Shown: piece by piece, positions 24,274 to 35,220 of the stretch
Layout: each line of letters starts with the position of its first letter
Position numbering within the stretch: the stretch's first letter is position 1
Source of the DNA: Chloranthus sessilifolius
Taxonomy: Eukaryota; Streptophyta; Magnoliopsida; Chloranthales; Chloranthaceae
Assembly (NCBI GenBank): GCA_021018995.1
Contig: CM037588.1
Coordinates: forward strand, 93,594,765 to 93,658,764
Direction of reading: 5' to 3'
DNA: 64,000 nucleotides
Position numbers and translations under genes: made by a program
The notes under the pieces: model-generated
Seen by the model: only the letters and a program-made list of their open reading frames with translations
What the model was told of the DNA's origin: nothing
Database searches by the model: none

Positions 24274-24636
24274 CTAGACAAATGATCTGCCACCACATTC
24301 TCTACACCCTTTTGGCTCAAGATCAAACTCCTGCAATAGGAGGATCCATCTGATTAATCTTGATTTTGTTTCTTTCTTGGACAAAAGGTACTTCAAAGCT
24401 GAATGGTCAGTAAACACAACAATTTTAGATCCTAGCACATAAGATCTAAATTTCTCCAAAGCAAAGACAGCTGCTAACAGCTCTTTCTTAGTGGTGGTAT
24501 AGTTCAATTGAGCATTAGTCAGTGTCTTACTTGCATAAGAAACTACACTAGGTAGTTTGTCCCTTTCTTTGTCCCAAAACTGCACCAATTACAAAGTCTG
24601 ATGCATCACACATCAACTCAAATGGCAGAGTAATCA
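24274..24636 (-). pseudogene. Element B RNase H, cut by the CACTA insertion
   Basis: On the minus strand the domain reads [20 protein letters not shown] (24590-24635), then [40 protein letters not shown] and [19 protein letters not shown]. The [13 protein letters not shown] and [10 protein letters not shown] motifs belong to the gypsy RNase H (RT_RNaseH) domain, which removes RNA from the RNA-DNA hybrid. Its N-terminal end is across the CACTA element at 39177. The TSD TCA marks the break. Confidence 0.9.
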
Positions 24637-24664
24637 CACTACGTGAAAATGGCACATAAACTAC
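24637..24664 (+). repeat. CACTA left terminal inverted repeat
   Basis: Pairs with 39146-39173: 13 bases exact, then five mismatches in the next 15. CCACT words follow at about 24670-24750. Confidence 0.93.
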
Positions 24665-24946
24665 ACCTGCAAATACAAAAAGAACCACTACTCTAGCAGT
24701 AGTATAATAATCCACTGCAAAAATGGATGGTTTATTATATTAAAACAGTGGTTTAATTCATAAACCCTCATCATGTGATACTCCATCTTCTCGTCACGTG
24801 CAAAACCATCGGGGTCCCTACTCCAAACTTTTTATCTTGCTAATGAAACCGCTGTCTCACTTAGGAATCTGTTTTCTTTCTTTCTCTCCTCTTCCTCTCT
24901 ATCTCTCCTCTTCCTCTCTCTCGAGAACCCTAGATTTTGCATGAGT

Positions 24947-25165
24947 CTTGGAGGATTTGAGATGGATCATGAGATCGAGAGCCAGTGAATGCTGATTTAG
25001 GTGTGTTTTATGGTTTTGGTCTTGTGGATCGGAGGATTTAAGATGGATTGGAAGCTGGTGAATACAGATCTAGGTATGTTCGATGGTTTTTGGTTACATT
25101 TTGGTTGATTTTGAGTAGGATTTGAGATAGATTGGAAGCTGGTGAATGCTGAAGTGATCTCCGCA
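24947..25165 (+). repeat. Three imperfect direct repeats upstream of the gamma-COP exon
   Basis: The phrase GGATTTGAGATGGAT followed by a GGTGAATGCTGA-like phrase occurs at about 24953, 25033 and 25118, with units near 80 bases. It lies in what would be the 5' untranslated part of the captured gene. Confidence 0.7.
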
Positions 25166-25177
25166 TCCTCTCTCTCG

Positions 25178-25223
25178 ATGGCTCAACCTCTCGTGAAGAA
25201 AGACGACGATCGAGACGACGAAG
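25178..25223 (+). pseudogene. Captured first coding exon of a coatomer gamma subunit gene
   Basis: ATG at 25178 codes MAQPLVKKDDDRDDE, which I recognise as the N-terminus of plant gamma-COP, a subunit of the COPI coat that buds Golgi vesicles. The match ends at GACGAAG followed by a GT splice-donor-like base pair, where the plant gene has its first intron. The next exon (EYSPFMGIEK in the real protein) does not follow, so only the first exon and some flank were captured. The preceding CT-rich stretch (24880-24940) fits a 5' untranslated region and could include the gene's promoter. No function is expected from this copy. Confidence 0.75.
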
Positions 25224-25791
25224 GTTGGTTTCCAAACCCTAATTTTACATATTCATCATCTCAATCCCTTTCAACTATTATTTCAGTTTCATCATTTGGA
25301 TCTATGCTAGCTGGCATTGATTCATGTGACACTTGTGATCGTTATGTTTCAATTTTGTTTTAGTTTTCATTTTAGAGGTCAAGTTTTTTAGATCTATGGA
25401 TTGAAGGCTTTTGACATTTTGATATTACAGGGTCTTTACGCAGGTCGACATATTTCAAAAACCGGAAAGCAAAGTAACACTTTGTTTTGCTATAAGAGGA
25501 CGTGAAGAGCACCCATCGCCTATTTTCCTCCACTGTAACCTACCAGGTATGCAGATTAATCTCATCTTCATCGATTCAAAACCCTAATTTTTCTCTTATC
25601 TTTCTGAGATCTAATTGAAAACACCTTATATAGATAAATATTTTTTTTGTTCTCGTGATCATCGATCTAGGGCATATATCATGAGAATTTTTAGGATTTC
25701 GACTCTGGAGATGGTTCTAGATTTTCTAAGAATTCGATTAATTAGGTTAATGGAGGAATAGAGAGAGACAAGAAAGAGAGAGACGCAGAAG

Positions 25792-25919
25792 ATGGTGTCT
25801 GCGAAGTTGGAAGGTCCTTCAGTTCCCGTCCTCCGTAGAGATCCCTATGAGGTGTTGAGCATTTCGAAAGATTCGTTCGATCAGGAGATTAAATCGACGT
25901 ACAGAAAGCTAGCTCTCAA
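25792..25919 (+). pseudogene. Captured first exon of an ARG1-like DnaJ (J-domain) gene
   Basis: ATG at 25792 codes MVSAKLEGPSVPVLRRDPYE, then VLSISKDSFDQEIKSTYRKL and ALK. This is the start of ARG1-type DnaJ proteins (Arabidopsis DnaJ 15 and its ARL relatives), involved in root gravity signalling, with J-domain helix I and most of helix II. The exon stops before the HPD motif that activates Hsp70, at a consensus donor GTAAGT (25920-25925), where the plant genes have an intron. An upstream part at 25435-25790, including aaccctaattttt, fits a 5' untranslated region. The next exon is not found in the following 2 kb. It is in the same orientation as the gamma-COP exon 570 bases to the left. Confidence 0.82.
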
Positions 25920-25925
25920 GTAAGT

Positions 25926-27891
25926 TCTCTACTTTGATTTCTAGATTTTGTAGTAATTGAAGTTGGGATGTTGTAGATTAGCAATTCTTAACTTAGTTAA
26001 ATTTTCCGTATAAAAAAAAGAGGAATTGTTGACTTAAACTTGGTAGAATCATGGCTCGGCTTCTGGTTGGGTTCAATTTCAGTTTCGAGTTCTTAAACGT
26101 TGGTTCAACTAATTCTTTCTATATTTACACTTTGAATGGGTTTACAACTTTTGTGATGTCTATTACTTCAACGGTGTCGATACTTTTAGCGTCTCCTATA
26201 TTTCTTTGCAACAATAATGCATGAAGACTATTATAAATTTGATTATTCTGAAAATTTGACGAAGAGCTATTTGGTGTGGCTATGTTGAAATTAGTAATTC
26301 TTTTTTTTCCCTCGATAGAAAAGCTGAGACAGTACCCATTCATTAATCAAACTTGCACTTTCCAATCGTGGATTGGATGGTGTTAGATTCATTTATACTT
26401 TATTTTAGCTTGGATGTGAATATTTCATAGCAAATATATTGCTTAATTATTTCCCAATCTTTTATTTTTATCTTAGAATAAAATAAACTGCCCTATTTTT
26501 TAAGAAGGGTGAAGAGAGGCAAGTCCTTGCACAACCATTGTGTTATGTGTCCTCAAGAAAGTGAATCGATTTCCCAGTTATCCATTCATCGTAGGTTCAC
26601 GGTGATTTGGGGAACGATGCTCAAAATTTTTAGCGTGAGTTGAGTGGTCCCTAGTTCATGTGGCGACCTCATTCCCGCTTGAGAGTTTGGTGCCTTCAAT
26701 TGTTCAAAAAGGGCTTTCTAGAGGGTTTCCTTGCCTGTGGTCTCTTATGGGCGGTTATGTATAATATCTGTGATTGGGTTTTGAGTTGGGTCCACTTAGA
26801 CAAAGAGTTGTTATATTTTGGTTTCCTGCTTAACACTAGATGTCAAAGATAACAACAATTCTAGCAAATGCAAACAATTATTTGCGGTGTTACTAGATTT
26901 TCCATTATAAAATTAAGTTGCTAATATTTCAAATGACAATGTCTGTTTCTCTAACGTTCAAGCCATAATTCATATGGTTAGGATTTAAATTGAAGCTTCC
27001 CGCCAAGCGAACTTGTGCATAAGATCTCATGAATTGATTAATATAAAAACTTTGACCATGACAACTTTCTATTTTATGGAAAAAAATGCATTGAAAACTA
27101 GTTTTTTTTTTCCTCCATTAAAAGTGTGGATTATGGTAACTATGACCTAGAGGAGATTTTTATTTAGAGCTGGTCTTAGTTACCCGACCCGAGTGCAAGA
27201 GCCGGCATTCGGGTTTATCTCAAACTGACAACCCTTGTAATTGCACTGATAATTATGAGTGCCAAATCAGTGAACTTTCACTAGTTTGCATCCTCATAAG
27301 TACCAGTGCCTGTCAGAAGGAGATTGACCCGAGTGCGACGGTTGGCTCTTGGATTGGCTCCCTTTTACTAAGTCTTTTATTTATTGGCATAAAGAAGAAG
27401 GAATTAGGTATTTGATGCAGAAAATACACACGAGGGAGAGAAGGGTATGAGAGTTTTTACTTAGAATAAATAGTCATTATTTTGTATCAAAATGGACTTT
27501 TAAATTAAACTAAGTCACTAGCAGTTAGTCATTTCTCATTGAACTTATAATATCTCATAGCCATGCAGCATGTCTCTATTCTCAATACTGGTCCTAATTG
27601 TGTGATCATGTTTTGTTGAAAAGATAACTTGATAAGCTTTCCATTCATAGCAGTTTTATTATGTTTAGGGTCTTTAAATGTTGTTTTCCACTAGAAAAGA
27701 GGCAAAAATAATGAGTGACAAATATTATATTACTTCTAGGGCCTGTTTGGATTCATGGAATCGACAGGAAATGGAAGCGAAATATGCCTTCGTTGAAAAA
27801 TGACTTAGCGTTTTTCTTGTGATCACTGATTTCAAAATCAGTCCAAAAGGCAAGGATTTCACAAATCCACGATCACATAATTTACCACCGC
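25926..27891. other. CACTA interior with no recognised gene
   Basis: AT-rich sequence, probably intron of the DnaJ gene at first, with no convincing exon. Near 27180-27350 a CCCGAGTGCRA word occurs twice. At 27739 GGGCCTGTTTGGATTC resembles the end of many plant MITEs, but I see no matching right end. Confidence 0.4.
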
Positions 27892-27896
27892 CCCAA

Positions 27897-29015
27897 TGTT
27901 AAGTAGTGAAAAACACCATTTTTCACCCCTAAACATGAGCCTTGAAAGACCCTTGAGAAGACTAAATAAGTGCTTTAGTGTGCATTTTGCAGCTAACCAA
28001 AAAGACAGGTCCAAATCCGAAAACCATCCTAAAATGATCAAAAAGCTGACAACGCATGTCAAGCTCAAAGAGGGAGTGAAGAAATAGCCTCAGCAATGGC
28101 TAAAAAGGTCCTAAAAGAGCAAGAAAAGACCTGAAGAAGAAGAATGGAAGCTAGAGTTCAATTCGCAAAGAACTTCTACTATTCGCAAAGAACCTTGAAC
28201 TTTGCGAAAAGAAGAAAACACTCCTCGAATAGAAGAATGACCTTTGCGAAAAGAAGAAAACACTCTGCGAAAAGAAGAGAAGTCCTTTGCGAAAAGATCT
28301 CCTGAAGCCAAAATGCTTTGCGAAAAGATCTCCTGAAGCCAAAATGCTTTGCGAAAAGGCCTTTAAACTATGCGAAATGGCATTCTGGGGATTTGTAACC
28401 TAATTCAAGCAGCATTTACAGTGATGTTCATGTTCTGAACTAAAGAATAGGCCACAACTATTGGATGATCTGTGACCATTGGACAGATCATAGCCATAAG
28501 TCTAAACCTATTCCTTAATTCGGATTTATTTCTCTTACATCTGTGCTGGTAGCCAGATGAAGATTGAATCTGCTCTGTGGAAATACAGATTCTCCATTAA
28601 AATTCAGAGGCTAAAGTACATGAAGCTATTATTTCTGCATTTGTCTTATTTTAAACACCTCCCCAACTCGGATCTGGATCATGTAATTAGTTCTTTTCTT
28701 TATTTGCTTATAGTTAAATGTGACACAATCCAACACTCTCTTTTATCTATTCTTTATTTTAGATAATTATAGAGCCAGATCTGGTAGCACAGATCTGGAG
28801 GTTTATCTCTCATTTTAGACAAACTTCTCTGTGGACGATCTTGAAATACTTACTTTTAAAACTTGCTACAATTGGCCCTGATCTTGCAGGCCAGTGTTAG
28901 CCCCAATGTGCTGATATCCCTTTCATAAGTTAACATCCATATAACCTAGCATTCTTTAATTCTTTAATTTTTGATTCATAATGCACATAATTATGGCACA
29001 CTTGGAGCGACAACA
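27897..29015 (+). mobile_element. Solo LTR of the element A family inside the CACTA element
   Basis: Begins TGTTAAGTAGTG and ends GCGACAACA, flanked by the 5-base duplication CCCAA (27892-27896 and 29016-29020). Its U5 end aligns with that of LTR A (TCTTATTGTTCTAAG against TGTTGTCGCTCCAAG, read on the minus strand of each). The CTTTGCGAAAAG array is at 28150-28375, and a perfect leader hairpin at 28465-28491 has arms ATGATCTGT and ACAGATCAT. At 1119 bases it is much shorter than LTR A (1868). Peptides readable across the array are by-products of the repeat. Confidence 0.92.
28150..28375. repeat. Palindromic motif array in the solo LTR (CTTTGCGAAAAG)
   Basis: About nine copies of CTTTGCGAAAAG or ATTCGCAAAGAA, including a 40-base stretch repeated twice near 28290-28350. 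It is the same word as in LTR A. Confidence 0.82.
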
Positions 29016-29020
29016 CCCAA

Positions 29021-29175
29021 TCTCTTCCACCACCTCTTGTTCCATCTCCCCCACCGCCATCACCTCCTCTTTCTCCCCATCATCACCACCACCTCCTCCT
29101 CCCCACTACCACTACCACCAACTATACCACCACCTCTACCACTGCCACGACCTCCGCCACCACCACAATTTATTA
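29021..29175. repeat. CCA/ACC-rich low-complexity tract
   Basis: Trinucleotide-like (CCACCT, CCACTA) tract right after the solo LTR. The His/Pro-rich reading frames across it follow from the repeat and are not gene-like. Confidence 0.8.
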
Positions 29176-29929
29176 GCATGCATTAGTTTCTGATAATATT
29201 TTTATGGGAATTTTGCAAGTAATGTTTGCGTTCATGTTCTAAGGTGCTATGACTTACTTGTGTAGGGCACACTTCCCTTGATGTACGTGGATGTGTAGAG
29301 AAGTATGATAAAATAAATGAAACCCAACTAAAAAACTTAAGGTCTTTGTTGTGCTTATTACAAATGATCTTATCTGCAGCCTAGATTTGAATTGAAACTC
29401 AATTAGGAAATCAGAACACAGTTATGAGATCGATTGATGCAGGATATATGCCTGGCTGCAACATAAGAAAAACACCTATCACAATCTAGAGCTAAATTCA
29501 ACAAGATCAGTAAGACATTTTTAAACAATGGGTCACTCTCCCTCTTGAATCTTGTTCCTGCTTTGTAACCTCCTCTTGTTCCTGCCGCCAACTTAAATCC
29601 AAGAATACCATTTTGATGAGGAGCACCATAATCACAACCACCGTCATCTTTTTTGTGCATGCATAATGTTTTGTACACCCAAATTTAATATTAGACTAGA
29701 TCAATCAGCATGTGCATGACCATAGTTCAAATGTCATTTCAAGTTCATGTAATTTTGATGAATTCCTGAACAACCTGAACTTGCGTCAACACAGACAACT
29801 TATCAATAGAGGCCAGAATAATATGAAGGGTTTGGTTCGTTTGGCACAAACAAATGTAATGATCCTTTGTACAAGGCCCTATTTCATTGAGGACCCAAAA
29901 AGTTCACATCGTCTACAGTAGGGTGCTCT
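29176..29929. other. CACTA interior with no recognised gene
   Basis: No ORF or motif that I can assign. The region may be an older insertion or intergenic host sequence. Confidence 0.35.
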
Positions 29930-31100
29930 AACAATGTGAGTAATACAAAAGTAGTTTGTGATGCAGTAAGTGCCGAGATTGCGACTCTAAATTGTTTGGC
30001 TTCTTGTGTGATGGATCTTTCAAGGGACAAATTCTAGAACTAGTAAGGCCCATTGCATGATATAGAATGCTCATATATGTTGTTATAGGAGTCGGAATAG
30101 ATGAGGGAGGGATTAATCCAAAGGATGGCATCACACATTGGCTATTAGACCAAAAACATCCCCTCTATGTACCTTAGACCGCTCCTTTGTGTTGGTATAC
30201 TAGGTAAAACACTATGAAATCCCGTGATCGAGAGATATGAAATGAATCTAGTAGTTTGGAAAGGAAATTTTCTCACACTTGCAAGAAGAGTCACACTAAT
30301 CAAGTCCACAGTATCAGCTTTGCCTCTGTACTGTATGTCACTCTTCAGTTGCTTTGTTTGGGTTTGGACATAGAAAAAAATTGGACTGGCACTAGGAGAC
30401 TAAAAAAATGTTATCTATTTCAATGCAACATGGTATGTCACACCTAGGAAATGGGAGGACTAGGCATCAAAACCTTTAAAGAGGTCAATGTATGTCTCTT
30501 ATGCAGGTGGTTATGAGAGCAAAAGATGTTGGTTTCTTGAAAACTCTATCCAAGTATGCTGGGAAATACTGCCAAAACTTAAGATTCCACCTGGGAAATG
30601 GTTACAGACTGAAATATGGTATGATATTTGGATAAATGGTAGCTCTCTATGTAACAGAGATGGAAGAAAATTATACAGGCTTGTCAAAAATAGAGATCAA
30701 TTGATAATGGATATAGCTGAAAGGAGAAGACACATGGAGGCTATATAGAATATATAGCTGATAAGAAATCGAAAAGAAAATGAAATTGCAAATCTTATTT
30801 AGCTTTTAGAAGAACTACTCAAACAAAGGTATGCCCATTCCTAGTAGGTGCTCGATGCTCTAGAAAGCTTTTGAAGATATTAGCCACCTCTTCATAGTTC
30901 ATACACTGTCCTTATGCAAATGTTATCTGGTCACATGTTCTACAACTATATGAAATCAGCTGGATATTATCTTTAACAGTGGGAGATCCGATTGGAGATG
31001 GGGCAACAATTCATTTGCAAAAGAAGCTGTTTCATGTGGTCCATCACTTGACACTCAGTGACTTGAACTTTGTGGAAAGAACAAACAACACAATTTTTAA
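29930..31100 (+). pseudogene. LINE (non-LTR retrotransposon) relic: end of reverse transcriptase
   Basis: Decayed, with several frameshifts. Recognisable blocks are VCDAVSAEIATLNCLAS (about 29950), NPVIERYEMNLVVWKGNFL with RRVTLIKSTVSALPLYCMSL (about 30215-30345) and GGLGIKTFKEVNVCLLCRWL (about 30450). These are the thumb and the zf-RVT linker typical of plant L1-like LINEs, in the order expected. An RNase H relic follows at 31318-31990. The relic is clearly older than the solo LTRs nearby, judging by decay. Confidence 0.8.
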
Positions 31101-31317
31101 TGCTAAGTGCACCAACCCAGAGAAATTATTTCTCAAAATAAAAAATTGAATGATATTCCGAACCAAGGGGAACAAAGCATTTTACAGCGTTTCATTTGAT
31201 GACTTCCACTGAAACTGGTTGAAAGTATCATACAGTGGATCCATGAAGCAGAATCTAAATACAATATGGGACCTCCCCCATCCCATCGCGACACACACCC
31301 ACGCTTAGAAAAATAAA

Positions 31318-31990
31318 TACAAACTGAACTTCGACGCCTGCTCGCTAGGAAATCTAGGACCAACTGGTGGTGGGGACACCATCCAAGATTCTTTGAGTTC
31401 CATCATTGAATCATACTCCATCCGGCTCAGAATCTGCTCTCACGACGAATCAAAAATAAGAGCTACTTCAATTGGCATTTGTAAGTATTTTGACAGAAAC
31501 CTTGATAACTTAAAAATAGGAGCTTTAAAATTGTCATCGGTTGGCTGGCAAACAAATCAATGTGTTGTGGAGATAACTTGGCCATAGAGACAACATTGAT
31601 GATGCTCTCAACTCCAAATTGTACAATTTCAGACTCCTCCCTCGCTCCAGCAATATGTGCTGGGGGCAGCATCAAAGATTCTTCAAGTTCCATCATTGAA
31701 TCATACCTTGTCCCACTCAGAATCTGTTCTAACTTCTAAGAATGAATTGGAAGTAAGAGCTACTTCAATCGGCATCCTTAAGAGTTGTGATAGAAACCAC
31801 GAAAACATAAAAATAGAAGAAGATTTGTAAATTGTCGTTGGTTGGTTGAAAACAAATCAAATATGTTGTGGAGATTACATGGCCATAAATACAATATTGA
31901 TGAAGCCCTCAACTCCAAATTGTAAAATTTTAGACTCATCCCTCCCTCCGACAACAGTGAGGCAGATGGGCTGGCTAAAGAAGGATGGAC
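31318..31990 (+). pseudogene. LINE RNase H relic, partly duplicated in tandem
   Basis: Starts KLNFDACSLGNLGPTGGG, the usual RNase H opening of plant LINEs, and ends with SEADGLAKEG at about 31957-31990. In between, about 300 bases occur twice: 31385-31660 and 31685-31950, both with ttccatcattgaatcatac, gagctacttcaat and ctcaactccaaattgta. The duplication makes the domain too long, and both copies have stops. Confidence 0.72.
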
Positions 31991-32000
31991 ATCCAACTTC

Positions 32001-32002
<2 letters not shown>

Positions 32003-32050
<48 letters not shown>
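32003..32050. repeat. (TA)n microsatellite
   Basis: Pure TA run of about 48 bases followed by a GCACAC run. It sits directly after the LINE relic end. Confidence 0.95.
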
Positions 32051-32054
<4 letters not shown>

Positions 32055-32703
32055 ACACACACATACACTTACATATATACCAGTCACTAAAGCTGCGTTT
32101 ACGTTTTCTTATGGACAATAGTACCAAACTATTGGTTGGATTACTCCATTTAAATATGCATGTGACTTAAGTTTTAGACTTTCCCATCACATTTAAACAT
32201 GGGAAATTATAATGAGCGTACCTCAAACAGCAGACCAACAACGGATTTGGTGGCTCAACAATAGGTTCTCCTCCACAACACTTTGAATGGGTACACATTT
32301 TGGATGGATATGTTATTTATTGATGAAGTCATTGATTTTGATAATCCATTAATCAATGATGGTTAATCTGGAATCTGAACTGTTGTGCTTGATGTCTATT
32401 TTGGGTGCCCTAAGTCTAGTATGAAAATGATACATTAAATTGATTTAGCAGTTTTCTGTCAGTTGTATTTGTGAATACTCTTGTCCCAATGTTAGTGTTT
32501 ATATATGCTATTGCTCTTTTAACTTTAAACTTTCTTGGGAGTTTGCTATTGGAATATTGTTCTTTAATATGCTTTGTTACTCTTTTTTATTACATCGTAG
32601 TCCAAAATGCATCTTCCTCATGCTTGAATTTAGCAATTTTAAGTACCTTGATAATCTGCTTACCTGGTGTCTAAATGAGGCTTTATATCTTCGTTTCCAC
32701 CAG
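32051..32703. other. CACTA interior, probably intron sequence of the captured BRM gene
   Basis: T-rich sequence ending in TTTCCACCAG at the 3' splice site before 32704. No ORF of note. It may be intron taken along with the BRM exons. Confidence 0.4.
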
Positions 32704-33355
32704 GTATTATAATCTGGCGCATGCTGTAAATGAAAACAACCCTCAATGTTACGGGCGGGAACTTTACGAGACTATCAGCTTGTATGGTTCAGCTTAGATT
32801 TTTTCTCTTTTTCCTTTCTATTAGTTTTTTTTTCTCTGTTAGTGAGTTAAATGTTTTGTTTCCTTCAATTTTACAGGTTGGGCTACAATGGATGCTTTCT
32901 TTGTATAACAACAAGCTAAATGGTATTTTGGCCGATGAAATGGGTCTTGAGTCTTGACAAGACTGTACAGGTCAGTTTGTGTATAGTAGTGGTTTTGACT
33001 AAGCAATTTTACATTTTTTTTTTGTTTTTTGCCTCCTGCTCTATTAATTTTTAGTATGGTGAGTAGAAAATAGAGCCTCAATTGGTATTACGTATTAGTT
33101 TTGGTATAGGATATCCAAAATTAAGGATCCTTCATTGTTGTGTTAAATTAAGGCACTATTTGAGATACCCATTTCCTTTAAGAGCTCTGATGTCTAAGCA
33201 TTTAGAACATCACCATATAACAATGCTAGTAAATGTTTGCAACTCTTAATTGTGCCAAACAGGTCATGGCTTTGATTGCATATTTGATGGAGTTTAAAGG
33301 GAACTATGGGCCACATCTTATAATTGTTCCAAATGCTGTATTGGTCAATTGGAAG
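32704..33355 (+). pseudogene. BRM: Captured three-exon fragment of a BRAHMA-type SWI/SNF ATPase gene
   Basis: Exon 1 (32704-32780) codes [10 protein letters not shown] and, after a frameshift from a small deletion, [15 protein letters not shown]. Exon 2 (32877-32970) codes [24 protein letters not shown]. Exon 3 (33263-33355) codes VMALIAYLMEFKGNYGPHLI and IVPNAVLVNWK. This is the Q motif to motif Ia region of the BRM helicase core, with both introns and their GT-AG borders kept. BRM is the nucleosome-remodelling ATPase of plant SWI/SNF complexes. In exon 2 the GKT of Walker A is destroyed: after GGTCTTG a short filler brings a TGA before AAGACTGTACAG. The intron-containing form shows capture from genomic DNA, not from mRNA. 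It could not encode an ATPase. Confidence 0.92.
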
Positions 33356-33475
33356 GTCCTGTCCTTCTTATTATTTAAAAGCTTCACGTCTATTGATTTT
33401 CAGATTCTTGGAAGGTCATTTCCTTCTTATTATTTAAAAGCTTCACATCTATTGATTTTCAGATTCTTCTCGCTG
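33350..33475. repeat. Tandem duplication of 63 bases at the end of BRM exon 3
   Basis: The segment with ccttcttattatttaaaagcttcac and tctattgattttcagattctt occurs twice in succession, differing at few positions. The first copy starts in the last codons of exon 3. Confidence 0.85.
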
Positions 33476-33599
33476 ACATAAAGGAGAAGGTGTTGGTGAG
33501 AGTTGGACATGCAGTTAAACATTTGATTGTAAAAGGAGAGAAAAGCAAAGAAAGAAGTGTGAGCTGCTGGCTGTTGTTTATATATATATATATATATAA

Positions 33600-33775
33600 T
33601 AATGCTCAAGTTACTGTGAGAATACCAAATAAAGAAGAGTCTCTATGGAGCTAGCAATGTTGAGTTACTATCAGAACACCAAATAAAGAAGAGAGTCTCT
33701 ATGGAGCTAGCAATGTCAAGTTACTATGAGAACACTTAAAGCAAATAAAGAAGAGACTGTGTGGAGCTAGCAGCT
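33600..33775. repeat. Three tandem repeats of about 60 bases
   Basis: The unit contains GTTACTRTGAGAA, CAAATAAAGAAGAG and TATGGAGCTAGCA, seen at about 33608, 33665 and 33720; preceded by a short TA run (33580-33598). Confidence 0.8.
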
Positions 33776-35006
33776 TATAGGAAGTACTCTCTGCTAAAGC
33801 AAAACTTAGAATAAGCAAGTTCATAATATGACCATTGGAGAAGGCATTAATCCTTTGTGTGTCCAAGTGGAAGTATACTACCATCCCACTCAAATTCTAA
33901 GCATTTCCGGCCCATTTGCTCCAACTACTTGCTGTCGCTGTCCCTCAAAAATGCAACGAAAGTGGGCAGGTCTCACGTTAACTCTCGAATAGAAAATTGC
34001 AGCGGAAAAGCTCAGAATTTCCTCTAATTCTGAGATATAACTCAGAATCTAAGCTTACTTTGGCTCTCGAACAAGGCCTTAGTGTTTGTCTTAACTCTTT
34101 TTTATTTTTTACTTTGGTAATAAAAAAATCACAAAAAGATTGATGGGCAATTTTCATAGTTAATGCATGCTAAGGATTCTATAGTTAGAAAAGGAGTTTT
34201 AAAACTTTATATAATCTATGATTCTATATAGTTAGAAAGGAGTAGTGAAATGATCTTTCATTTGCCAAAACTCCAATTTTGACAAATACAAAACTTGCTT
34301 GAACAACTTCCTATTGTATGACATATCTCCAGTTGGAGGGACCTTGCACCACATATTACTTCCTTGCTAACAGAGTTGTATTGTTTGCGAAGGCACATAG
34401 TGCATGACCCAACCCTGCTCCATTTTGTAAAAAAGGGAGTTAATCTTTGGTGATGAGATTACGATCACATGCTTCATATCTTATGCAAGCACAAAACTCA
34501 AAAAGCAAGTCATAAATCTCTTACACAAAGAACCAGTGTATTGCTACTTTGCATGTTTGAATCTAGTTTAACACCTTTAAGGTTGCATCTGTATGCAAGA
34601 AATTGGATTCTGCTCCCCTGTTCTTTAGTCCATGATTTAATGCTGCTAAAAAATGTGCACACTTTACTTAATATGATTTACTGCTAGAGTACCAATATCA
34701 GAAGTATTCACTCTTTCAAGTTCTGATATCTCTATTTGGAAGACATTTTAAGTTGTAGGTTTGTCTGCATTGTTATGGTTTCACCATGCCAAGGTGAGTT
34801 CCGTGTTCAGGAACAAATTGAGTTGCTGAGTGAAACCTTACAAAAATTTCTAAGCTGATCGTGTCAATTGAAAATAAAAAGACATAAATTACTACTAGTT
34901 CTTGCACTAATATAAATTGCATGGTTGACTGTTAGTAATGGAGTAGTAATTTGACTGTTGTTAGTCCTTTGTACTAAAGAACCAATTATTGTCCTATATT
35001 TCACAG
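33776..35006. other. CACTA interior with no recognised gene
   Basis: No assignable exon. The end (34980-35006) reads like a T-rich 3' splice site leading into the next exon. Confidence 0.35.
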
Positions 35007-35220
35007 TTCCGGTACTACTGGCTACGATCTTATCGTAGCCTTTGGAAGCTCTAATTTAGAAGATATTATATCCAATAAGGATGATGCTCTTGCACGCCTT
35101 CACATCTGTTCCCTTCCTTTGCAAGATGATGAGTGCATCCATATTAGAGAAGGAGAACATATTCTTGCTATGCACAAAAGAAAAATTGGTAGTCTATTCT
35201 TTGATGCAGAGCTGGAGAAG
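35007..35220 (+). pseudogene. Captured exon, probably of a SAWADEE-domain protein
   Basis: Bounded by CACAG and GAAG|GTA like a true exon, with a 71-codon open frame: GYDLIVAFGSSNLEDIISNK, then LARLHICSLPLQDDECIHIR, EGEHILAMHKRK and GSLFFDAELEK. The pattern S-[LV]-P-[LV]-x3-EC-x2-[IV]-x2-G-x2-[IL]-L followed by L-[FY]-x-D-[AG] matches the second half of SAWADEE domains as I remember them (SHH1 and relatives). SHH1 reads histone H3 methylation and recruits RNA polymerase IV in RNA-directed DNA methylation; other SAWADEE proteins are uncharacterised. The first half does not fit well, so the domain call is tentative. The exon is open and may come from a gene with the exons at 37268 and 37503. 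Confidence 0.45.

Noticed and set aside
28971-29193. His/Pro-rich ORFs
   Set aside because: Produced by a CCA/ACC low-complexity tract in all frames.
31846-32170. ORFs with Tyr-Ile repeats
   Set aside because: Translated (TA)n microsatellite.
32704-33355. Functional BRM gene
   Set aside because: Only three exons are present, with a frameshift and a destroyed Walker A motif, inside a transposon.
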